Positions 7,749 through 13,865 of a DNA stretch of 19,751 bases are shown in pieces (the stretch's first letter is position 1; every line of letters begins with the position of its first letter). The translations under genes were made by a program, and so were the position numbers. The DNA comes from an uncultured Spirochaetales bacterium. Its GTDB lineage: Bacteria > UBP6 > UBA1177. The stretch lies in assembly GCA_902780365.1 (NCBI GenBank), contig CACZFE010000041.1, forward strand, positions 2,555 to 22,305. The letters run 5' to 3'. The notes under the pieces were generated by a model. It saw only the letters and a list, made by a program, of their open reading frames with translations, made no database searches and was not told the DNA's origin.

Positions 7749-8501
7749 CTAATCTTTTTTGTCGTCGGATGTCGTTTTTGAGTTGTCAGAATGATTGTCG
7801 CTCGGAATAAGTATGCACTGGCAGTTAGGACAGACTTCGATTCTGACTGCGCGGAGAACCATGTTGTAGAGTTCCGGCGGAAGTGTCATGTTGCAGCCGA
7901 GGCAGACTCTGTGCTCAGCCATTGCTATCGCTTTTCCGTTCGGTGATGTTCCGATGATTCTCTGGTATTTGTTGTAGACAGCCGGTCTGATATTTTTAGC
8001 GAGCTTTTCTCTTTCGTCGTAGAGTTTGTCTATCGTCTTGTCAAGCTCGTCCATTCTTTTGGTGTTGGCTGCGATCTGCTTTTTGAACCCTTCTATTTCG
8101 CCGGTGAACTGTTCTTCGGTGATGTTGAGTTCTTCGGTTTTAGCTTCGATTTCCTTGCTGATTTCGGCAATTTCGTCACTGAGATCGCGGTTGAACCTTT
8201 TGATGTTGTCGATCTCTCTCAGAAGGGCGTTGTATTCCTCTTTGTTTCTGATCGCTGACTGTTTTCCTGTGATCGTTTTGAGTTTTTCTTCGCCTTTTTT
8301 GTAGATCTCGTCTCTCTTGTTTTTCTCGTCAACCTGAATGTCGATGGCATTCCTGAGTTCTTTGATCTTGTTTTCTTTTTCCACGATCTGTTCTTCGAGA
8401 GCGTCGTTGCTGTCCGGCAGAGTGTCCAATTCCTCCTCGAGTTTGAAAATCTCGGAGTCGACAGCCTGCAAATTTACCAGTTTTTTCAGTTCTTCAAGCA
8501 A
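7749..8501 (-). CDS. Coiled-coil C4 zinc-ribbon protein, DUF164 family
   Basis: About 170 N-terminal residues form a long antiparallel coiled coil rich in Glu/Lys/Leu heptads, with the family stretch NKEEYNALLREI. The C-terminal zinc ribbon has CLGC and CPNC separated by 20 residues (about 200-203 and 224-227), followed by an acidic polar tail. This matches the CT398/HP0958-like family; members are linked to secretion or flagellar regulation and nucleic acid binding, but the role here is unknown. Start choice: ATG 8511-8513 has no ribosome site and itself lies within ATGGAGG, whereas TTG 8499-8501 sits five bases after GGAGG (8507-8511). I therefore prefer the 250-aa TTG form, MLEELKKLVNLQ; the ATG form has 254 aa. 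The gene lies between the tRNA terminator and rnpB. Confidence 0.88.
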   Translation of the reverse strand: MLEELKKLVNLQAVDSEIFKLEEELDTLPDSNDALEEQIVEKENKIKELRNAIDIQVDEKNKRDEIYKKGEEKLKTITGKQSAIRNKEEYNALLREIDNIKRFNRDLSDEIAEISKEIEAKTEELNITEEQFTGEIEGFKKQIAANTKRMDELDKTIDKLYDEREKLAKNIRPAVYNKYQRIIGTSPNGKAIAMAEHRVCLGCNMTLPPELYNMVLRAVRIEVCPNCQCILIPSDNHSDNSKTTSDDKKD

Positions 8502-8506
8502 AGGAA

Positions 8507-8511
8507 CCTCC
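8507..8511 (-). promoter_or_regulatory. Ribosome binding site supporting a TTG start
   Basis: GGAGG on the minus strand is followed by TTCCT and then TTG CTT GAA GAA. It overlaps the only upstream in-frame ATG, making that ATG an unlikely initiator. Confidence 0.65.
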
Positions 8512-8523
8512 ATTAGTTAAAAA

Positions 8524-8558
8524 GCAAAAAAAAAGCACTTGCTTTGAACAAGTGCTTT
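8524..8558 (-). terminator. Intrinsic terminator after the tRNA gene
   Basis: Minus-strand RNA forms a perfect 10-bp stem, AAAGCACTTG with CAAGTGCTTT (8549-8558 with 8532-8541), and a 7-base loop. Its 3' arm runs into an uninterrupted U tract of nine to eleven residues. It stands 58 bases after the tRNA 3' end and only about 10 bases before the next coding region, so it ends the tRNA transcript. The zinc-ribbon gene then needs read-through or a promoter overlapping the hairpin. Confidence 0.9.
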
Positions 8559-8615
8559 CTTAAATTTATGTCATGAACTTTGTAAATAAACAGCAAATCA
8601 GCCTCCACAAAAAAG

Positions 8616-8691
8616 TGGTGGGCCCAAGAGGGTTCGAACCTCTGACCATCCGGTTATGAGCCGGGGGCTCTACCAACTGAGCTATAGGCCC
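8616..8691 (-). tRNA. tRNA with anticodon CAT (elongator Met or Ile2)
   Basis: The 76-nt cloverleaf includes an encoded CCA. The acceptor stem GGGCCTA pairs with TGGGCCC, with one U-G pair. The D arm is GCTC/GAGC, the anticodon loop is CTCATAA, and the T arm AGAGG/CCTCT closes the loop TTCGAAC. The discriminator base is A. CAT serves elongator Met or, after lysidine modification of C34, Ile2 reading AUA. It is not initiator-like: G1-C72 is paired and the GGG/CCC anticodon-stem pairs of tRNA-fMet are absent. C4-G69 and C5-G68 are both present, which fits TilS recognition of Ile2, but is not proof. Position 27 C faces 43 A, a mismatch at the base of the anticodon stem. Confidence 0.95.
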
Positions 8692-8704
8692 GCAAAGCGC
8701 AACT

Positions 8705-8732
8705 AATATAGTCATTTTCTTTTTTAATGCAA
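8705..8732 (-). promoter_or_regulatory. Candidate promoter for the tRNA gene
   Basis: On the minus strand TTGCAT (complement of 8727-8732) and TATATT (complement of 8705-8710) are 16 bases apart. Transcription would begin near 8698, a few bases before the mature tRNA 5' end at 8691. The GC-rich stretch just after the -10 box is common in stable-RNA promoters. Confidence 0.5.
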
Positions 8733-8783
8733 TAAAAAAGTGAAATTTTTTAGATTCCAATGCTCTTTTAAGGAAAATATCGC

Positions 8784-8810
8784 GTCATATTGAGTGTAAG
8801 CGAAACATCT
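8784..8810 (+). repeat. Dispersed repeat fragment (GTCAT...CGAAACATCT)
   Basis: This 27-base stretch from GTCATATTGAG to GCGAAACATCT has a near-identical partner on the opposite strand at 10653-10678, which begins GTCATGTTGAG and ends GCGAAACATCT. It lies just before the 52-nt two-hairpin repeat. Such fragments are typical of short non-coding dispersed repeats. Confidence 0.7.
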
Positions 8811-8815
8811 TAAAG

Positions 8816-8867
8816 ACTGCGCCCCTAAGTTAGGGGAGCTGTCGCTGAAGCGACTGAGGAGTGTGTT
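8816..8867 (+). repeat. 52-nt two-hairpin dispersed repeat, copy A
   Basis: The element begins ACTGCG, holds the palindrome CCCCTAAGTTAGGGG (8822-8836), a spacer AGCT, a second hairpin GTCGCTGAAGCGAC (8841-8854), and ends GTGTGTT. An equally long copy lies inverted at 10700-10751. Copies match at 41 of 52 positions by hand count, and 10 of the 11 differences fall within the two hairpins while keeping them paired. Copy A begins five bases after the stop codon of the 540-aa lipoprotein gene. Confidence 0.85.
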
Positions 8868-8872
8868 TGCAT

Positions 8873-10495
8873 TCAAGGATTCAAATTTTCCGGTTTCCAT
8901 TCAAATCCCCATGGTTTCTTCGGATTATCTGGATTCGGTGTGTAATCAATTAAGGGGCATTTGTTCGGATAAAAATCGCAGTAGCATTCAAGATCGCGGA
9001 CAACTAAAGCCTGGATACTGCGGAAAATATAGAGATTTTTATATAAGAATCCATCATCTTTTTGGATCTCTAAATCAAAATCCTTTTTTGTTTTATAGTT
9101 GTAAAAACATGTGTCACCAATTCTGATATCGTCTTTATTGTAATTTCTCATAAAAAGCATAAGGTCGCCTTCAAAATCTGCAGCTTGTATAGCTGTCAAA
9201 TCCGACCATTCGTAAATAGTTTTGTATTTTATGTTCTTTTTATCCGAAATGTCAGCGACAACTAAGGAATCTTTATGTGATTTTATATCTTCAGCAGCAT
9301 AAACAACAGTGTTTTTATCCTTAAAAATCGGATATCTGCCGTATTCATCATCTCTTGAGACCTGAAAACAACTTGAGTCTCCGACATCCAGATCGCAGAC
9401 TTGAATTTGAATGTCATAATCAAAATAGGTAACAAGGCTTCCTGTCATTGATGGATAACCAGCTCGGCGGTTATTTCCATAAAGAGTTTCTTTTTTATAA
9501 GTCAGTTCTTTCCATTTGTTCCATTCGCCGATTTTTGTGTATAAAATTCGCATATCGTTTCCATCTTCCGAAAACTTGGCACTCATAAAAATATAATTTT
9601 CATTTGCTCGGATATCTACGATGTTTACCGGAGTTTCACTCGATTTGAAAGCTCGTCCGTAAGTATTTGTTTCCTTGTCATAATAAAGCAGATGTTTGTT
9701 TCTTTTTCCATAATAAGGACTGCTTTCATTGTCAATGTCTATCCTGTAATCATAAGTTGAAATGAAATAGTATTGCTTGTTCTGCCAGCCATCCATACGG
9801 GCTCTGCCGTATCTTTCAACTTTTCTGGTGTTTAGATCATAAACATAGGCACCGCCTGTTTTGCTAGATATACCGTAGGCAACCATATAAAATAGAATTT
9901 TTCCATCGAACTCATCGAATACCATTGAATCGAACAAGTCTGATGTCGCCCAATATCCGGGCGTAAGTAGTGCATCACACTGGAATTTTCCGGCAGTTGA
10001 CTTTTTCTTGCCGGAACCGCCTCCGATTATCTGCGGTTCAAACGGATAGTTTTCAGCGCAAAGGTCATAAGGTTTTGGGGTGCATTCAGTGCAGGAATCA
10101 TTTTTGCATCTTTTTGACCACAAAGCTTTGACGTTTTCAGGATCCTGCGCAGGGGTCGGCTTATCGCCGTAATAATAATAGGCGACATTGAAATCGGCAT
10201 CACCGTAAGCCTCGAAATAAGGATCATCACTCATTTCAGGAATGTCGATGTCATGCTGCCAGTCATCGTCAAAAATGTCATGATCAGAATCTTCTGCATC
10301 CAAATCCGGCTTCTCATCCGAATCATCAACAAAATCCGAATCTTCTTCATCGGTGTCTTCTTCAACTATTTCTGAATCCTGTGAATCAATATCTGCATCA
10401 GGAATGGTGTCGGAATCATTTTTGGATTTTGACGAGGAGCAGGAAATAAATCCAAGAATTAGTAAAACAAGCAATAAATTCAGGAGTTTTTGCAT
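8873..10495 (-). CDS. Secreted lipoprotein with acidic spacer and propeller-like repeats; function unknown
   Basis: The 540-aa product has a signal peptide with FISC (Cys19), then an Asp/Glu/Ser-rich spacer to about residue 100 (IVEEDTDEEDSD-like). A region with four Cys follows (CKNDSCTEC, DLC). Residues about 165-510 show repeated beta-strand pairs of the form observation-strand, turn, YDxxT/N (e.g. GAYVYDLNTRKVERYG, HLLYYDKETNTYGRA). This recalls a TolB/WD40-like beta propeller, a weak inference. The start ATG has GAGG five bases upstream and a promoter with a perfect TTGACA. The gene is visibly AT-rich: 17 G/C in 60 bases at 9541-9600 against 39 in 60 at 12001-12060. It is bracketed by inverted dispersed repeats. 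Different composition and repeat borders suggest separate acquisition or faster evolution. I do not recognise the family. Confidence 0.8.
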   Translation of the reverse strand: MQKLLNLLLVLLILGFISCSSSKSKNDSDTIPDADIDSQDSEIVEEDTDEEDSDFVDDSDEKPDLDAEDSDHDIFDDDWQHDIDIPEMSDDPYFEAYGDADFNVAYYYYGDKPTPAQDPENVKALWSKRCKNDSCTECTPKPYDLCAENYPFEPQIIGGGSGKKKSTAGKFQCDALLTPGYWATSDLFDSMVFDEFDGKILFYMVAYGISSKTGGAYVYDLNTRKVERYGRARMDGWQNKQYYFISTYDYRIDIDNESSPYYGKRNKHLLYYDKETNTYGRAFKSSETPVNIVDIRANENYIFMSAKFSEDGNDMRILYTKIGEWNKWKELTYKKETLYGNNRRAGYPSMTGSLVTYFDYDIQIQVCDLDVGDSSCFQVSRDDEYGRYPIFKDKNTVVYAAEDIKSHKDSLVVADISDKKNIKYKTIYEWSDLTAIQAADFEGDLMLFMRNYNKDDIRIGDTCFYNYKTKKDFDLEIQKDDGFLYKNLYIFRSIQALVVRDLECYCDFYPNKCPLIDYTPNPDNPKKPWGFEWKPENLNP

Positions 10496-10524
10496 CGATG
10501 CCTCGTGTTAAAAACAACTGACAA

Positions 10525-10552
10525 AGTTTAGTTTTTATTCGCTTGATGTCAA
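10525..10552 (-). promoter_or_regulatory. Promoter for the 540-aa lipoprotein gene
   Basis: On the minus strand a perfect TTGACA (complement of 10547-10552) is followed after 16 bases by TAAACT (complement of 10525-10530). The start would be near 10518, about 23 bases before the coding region. The -35 box abuts the edge of the repeat block that begins at 10556. Confidence 0.6.
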
Positions 10553-10555
10553 TTA

Positions 10556-10699
10556 CTTCGACAAGCTCACTTCGACTTTGCTCAGTGACCGGTCATTCTG
10601 AGCGTAGCGAGTTCCCCTCGCCACATTGGAGAGGGGTTAGAGGTGAGGTCAGAGATGTTTCGCGTTGCTCAACATGACGAGAGATATTCAATATGACGG
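10556..10699. repeat. Mosaic of short dispersed repeats
   Basis: This intergenic block is made of short modules and no gene. A near-tandem pair, CTTCGACAAGCTCA (10556-10569) and CTTCGACTTTGCTCA (10570-10584), comes first. An imperfect inverted repeat around GTGACCGGTCA (10580-10603) follows, then GTCATTCTGAGCGTAGCGAG (10592-10611). Next is a hairpin with CCCCTC and GAGGGG arms (about 10614-10636). Last is AGATGTTTCGCGTTGCTCAA plus ATGAC (10653-10678), the inverted partner of 8784-8810. Such modules recur as non-coding dispersed repeats in many bacterial genomes. Confidence 0.65.
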
Positions 10700-10751
10700 A
10701 ACACACGCCTCAGTCAGCAAGCTGACAGCTCCTCTAACTTAGAGGCGCAGT
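10700..10751 (-). repeat. 52-nt two-hairpin dispersed repeat, copy B
   Basis: Read on the minus strand it has the same plan and length as copy A: ACTGCG, CCTCTAAGTTAGAGG (10731-10745), AGCT, GTCAGCTTGCTGAC (10713-10726), and a GTGTGTT end. The first hairpin carries a C-to-T change matched by G-to-A on the other arm. The second stem is changed throughout but still pairs. It begins eight bases after the stop of the barrel-protein gene, so it may cap the lepA operon mRNA. No U-run follows, so it is not a standard terminator. Confidence 0.85.
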
Positions 10752-10759
10752 GACGGATT

Positions 10760-11929
10760 TTAAGAAGCTTCGAGCAGATTGAAGTAGAATTTGTAGCCTT
10801 CGGGTGTAAAACCCATGTCAAAACGAAGATTTATCTTCTTTTTCTTAGCGAGTCTCACTCTGATTCCGAACCCTCCGCCGTATTTGATATCCTGAAAAAT
10901 GAAATCGGTGAAATTGTGCTGCACTTTTCCTGCGGCAAAGAAGAGTGTTCCGCCGAAACGCCAGTAGATAGGAAATCTCCATTCGGTCTGCACGGCGAGC
11001 ATGTAGTTGTCGCGGAAGCGGTCGCCGATATAGCCGCGCATGATGTCCTTGCTGCCTATCGTCGGGAGGAAGGTGAGCGGGATGTTTCCGTGAACCCCTT
11101 CGAAATTGAGCTGAAAACCGAGAACCGACTCGAATTTCGGTATCGGGATCTTCACGAAAGTGCGGCCGTCGATGAAAAACCGCGAAAAGCTGTACTGGCT
11201 GCCGAGCCAGAAAGGATGATACTGCCAGACGACTTCCGCAAAACTGCCTGTTGTGGGAAAAAAGGAGTCGTCGGTGCTGTCGTAGCTCAGTCTGAGGCCT
11301 ATTCCTGAGATAAATCCGTTTTTTCTGTGGTTTTTGAAGTAGGCTTCGGCAAGTTTTTCTTTTTTTGCTTTCAGCAGCTTGTGATAGCTTTGCGTAAGCG
11401 AGATTCCGGCGTAGAACGATTTCCAGACTCTGCGGTTGATCGAATTTTCGAACTGGAAGACGAAGGGCTCGAAAACTTCGTGGTCTGATTTCGGCGTGTT
11501 GTTTCCGATGCCGTAGAAATCGGTCGGATATTTTTTGAAAATGAGTTTGCTTTTCCAGTGCCAGTTTGCGCTGTCCCAGTAGAGATTGCCGACATTCGCA
11601 CTCAGCATCTGGTTCCTCAGAGTGTAGAAAAAAACGAGTGCGAGAGAATTGGATTTGCTTACGAATTTGTCTTTGTAGTGGTCTTTGTGGATAACGGCCG
11701 ATGCTCCGAATCCTGCGCTTGTGTCGCTTGAATAGAAGACTATCGGGAATGCTATGAATCCGACTTTTTTTTCCTCTTTTTCATCTTTCTGCTTTTCATC
11801 CTTCGCTTCGCCGGTTTTTTCGGCTTCATGCGAAATTTCCGCTTCTTCTTTTGTTATTTCTTCAGCATAGAAAAGTGAAAATGCGAATAGAAGTACTGTG
11901 AAAATCAGTGTTTTAAAGGATGTTTGCAT
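10760..11929 (-). CDS. Omp85/BamA-TamA-like surface antigen beta-barrel protein
   Basis: The 389-aa product has a cleavable signal peptide (FYA|EE after residue 22), a Lys/Glu-rich stretch to about residue 54, then an outer-membrane barrel of alternating aromatic strands reaching the C-terminus. The motif MRGYIGDRFRD (RGY at 298-300) matches the conserved RGY/RGF motif of the L6 loop in the Omp85 barrel ('bacterial surface antigen' domain). No POTRA domains are present, unlike full BamA or TamA, so this is a barrel-only relative. It is unlikely to be the main assembly machine; export or anchoring of a neighbouring lipoprotein is possible but speculative. It begins 23 bases after the Cys-rich lipoprotein gene. 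Its ribosome site is weak (CCGGA), which fits coupling to the upstream gene. Downstream lies hairpin repeat copy B. Confidence 0.82.
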   Translation of the reverse strand: MQTSFKTLIFTVLLFAFSLFYAEEITKEEAEISHEAEKTGEAKDEKQKDEKEEKKVGFIAFPIVFYSSDTSAGFGASAVIHKDHYKDKFVSKSNSLALVFFYTLRNQMLSANVGNLYWDSANWHWKSKLIFKKYPTDFYGIGNNTPKSDHEVFEPFVFQFENSINRRVWKSFYAGISLTQSYHKLLKAKKEKLAEAYFKNHRKNGFISGIGLRLSYDSTDDSFFPTTGSFAEVVWQYHPFWLGSQYSFSRFFIDGRTFVKIPIPKFESVLGFQLNFEGVHGNIPLTFLPTIGSKDIMRGYIGDRFRDNYMLAVQTEWRFPIYWRFGGTLFFAAGKVQHNFTDFIFQDIKYGGGFGIRVRLAKKKKINLRFDMGFTPEGYKFYFNLLEAS

Positions 11930-11952
11930 TTCCGGGACAGATTTAGCGAATT

Positions 11953-13839
11953 TTATTCACACGGTTTTCTTGTGCATGTGCCGTTTTCAGAGCCGGTTGA
12001 CGACGGCGTGCAGGTGTAGTTTGCGGGGCAGTCCGACGGCTTTGAACAGCTCCTGCTGCCGCAGAAAGAGCCCTGACTGTTTGTATTGCAGGTCATGCCG
12101 GGGTTGCAATCGTCATCGGTGAAGCAGCCTCTGACGCAGTAGCCGGCGAGGCATGAGACTGGATCGTCCTCGCCGAGAGTCGGACACTCAGCGGTGTAGG
12201 TGCAGCCGTTGCAGGTGCCGGACGGAGATTTCGGCGAGCATGTCAGAGAGCCTCCGCAGTCGGAATTTTCGGCGCAGAAGAAGGCCGGGTCGCTTGTTTT
12301 TGCACAGTAGCCGTTTTTGCAGACAAAGCCGGACGGGCATGAGGTAACGGTCTTGGGCTGGCATTTTCCGTTCTTTTCGACAGTTCCTTCGTCGCAAACG
12401 CAGGTCGGAAGGCCGAGTTTTATCTCGCATTTGGTCCTGTTTGTATCGTGGCAGGGATTGGGGCTGCAGCTTGAAACACATTCTCCGTTTATGCAGGCTT
12501 CGTTTGCATTAGGGCAGGTTCCGCCGGGGTTCGTGTCGGAGCATGCGGTCTCAAGGCATGATGCTCTCTGGCACATTCCGTCGTTATCGCCGGTAGAATT
12601 GTTGCAGATGGTTCCGCTGAAGCAGTCTGCATCGGTCGAACAGTGTTTCTGAACGCAGTAACCGATCGAATGGCAGCTGCCGTAAGGGCAGTCGTCGTCG
12701 CTGTCGCACATCAGGGCGCATGCGTGGTAATTTTCATTGCACTGCGTGTTTCCGGGGCAGTCCGAGTTCTCGTTGCAGCCGTTGCAGATTCCTCCTGCAG
12801 CCAACGGATTACATTCCGCGCTTCCGCCGAATTCGCGGCAGTCGCTGTTTTTTACGCACTGTTCGTTGCTGAGATCCTGAGGAACGCAGTATTTTCTGAT
12901 GCACTGCATGCTGTTGGGACAGAGATCGTAAACCTTTGGAGAGCAGCTTCCGTCCGTATTTTCCACATAGTTGGTATTGCACTCACAGTGATAACCAGTT
13001 TCGCTGTCATCGGGAACGCATCTGTTTTTGCTGGATATTGAGTAGTGAGCCGGGCTGCACGGCTTTGTTTTGCAGGGGTTGTTCGCGCTCATAACGCATT
13101 CGTCTCCCGACATCGTATAGCCGGTGTTGCATTTGCAGGTCCCGTTTACATTCGTGGAATTCTGCGGGCAGCACTTTCCGTTGCTCATCTGAAAATAGTT
13201 GTCGCACTGGCAGAAAGCTTCGTCGTTTTTTGTCGTGCATGTGCTGTTTTCAGGGCATGTGTATCCTGCGCAGTGGTCTGTTATGCATGTTCCCTGCTGG
13301 CAGATCTTGCCGTCCTTGCAGTAGCCGTTGAGACCTTCAAGCGTGTTGTCCGTGCACTCCGCGACACATTTGCCGGGTTCGAGTTCAAGATAATAGTTGT
13401 CGCACACGCATTTTCCGCCTTTGTTGGAGGAGTGTGCCTGACAGCAGATGCCGTCGTAAAGATAGTAGTTCAGGTCGCAGTGGCAGGAGTATTCGGTTCC
13501 TTCGTTTTCAGGCATGCATCTTGTCTGGTGCGCGGCCTGGTTTTCTGCGGTGTCGCACGGATTCGGCGAGCAGATCCCGCTTCCCGCTGTATCGGAATCG
13601 TCAGTTTCGGAATCGCCGTCATTCGGTGCAGTGTCAGTATTGTCGCTGTCGGTCACAGCGTTGTCCGAATCAGTTTCCGACGGTTCTGTGTCGGTTGCCT
13701 CACTGTTGTCAGAGTCCTGAATTTCGGCTTCACTGCCGTCAGAATCGTTAACTTCCTCTTTGTTTTCGGATTTTCCGGACGAACATGCAAAACAGAAAAT
13801 CAGTGAGAAAAACAAAATTAAAACAGATAACTTTTTCAT
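11953..13839 (-). CDS. Cys-rich EGF-like repeat lipoprotein with acidic spacer
   Basis: The 628-aa protein has a signal peptide with lipid Cys19 (CFAC), a DSD-rich spacer over residues 22-86, and then a long Cys-rich ectodomain. Residues 90-300 hold EGF-like modules (e.g. NGTCKCNTGYTMSGDEC). Residues 305-628 hold modules of the type NSDC..., DSDDDCPYGSC and TDDDCNPGMTC, common in myxobacterial surface proteins. An internal duplication is visible: residues about 255-428 and 457-600 share the order EGF-like, PCxxx block, YC, NSDC, CNGC, then DDDC. Many disulfides imply folding outside the cytoplasm. The start is firm: GGAGG lies six bases before the ATG. It starts 26 bases after the lepA stop and precedes the barrel-protein gene, forming a probable three-gene operon. 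The role is presumably adhesion or protein contact at the surface (inference). Confidence 0.87.
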   Translation of the reverse strand: MKKLSVLILFFSLIFCFACSSGKSENKEEVNDSDGSEAEIQDSDNSEATDTEPSETDSDNAVTDSDNTDTAPNDGDSETDDSDTAGSGICSPNPCDTAENQAAHQTRCMPENEGTEYSCHCDLNYYLYDGICCQAHSSNKGGKCVCDNYYLELEPGKCVAECTDNTLEGLNGYCKDGKICQQGTCITDHCAGYTCPENSTCTTKNDEAFCQCDNYFQMSNGKCCPQNSTNVNGTCKCNTGYTMSGDECVMSANNPCKTKPCSPAHYSISSKNRCVPDDSETGYHCECNTNYVENTDGSCSPKVYDLCPNSMQCIRKYCVPQDLSNEQCVKNSDCREFGGSAECNPLAAGGICNGCNENSDCPGNTQCNENYHACALMCDSDDDCPYGSCHSIGYCVQKHCSTDADCFSGTICNNSTGDNDGMCQRASCLETACSDTNPGGTCPNANEACINGECVSSCSPNPCHDTNRTKCEIKLGLPTCVCDEGTVEKNGKCQPKTVTSCPSGFVCKNGYCAKTSDPAFFCAENSDCGGSLTCSPKSPSGTCNGCTYTAECPTLGEDDPVSCLAGYCVRGCFTDDDCNPGMTCNTNSQGSFCGSRSCSKPSDCPANYTCTPSSTGSENGTCTRKPCE

Positions 13840-13865
13840 TTTCTACCTCCAAATATGTTGATTCG

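Noticed and set aside
13045..13806. 253-codon plus-strand frame antisense to the Cys-rich lipoprotein
   Set aside because: Its Ala/Val/Cys-rich composition mirrors the Cys codons of the minus-strand gene, which has a lipobox, ribosome site and domain pattern.
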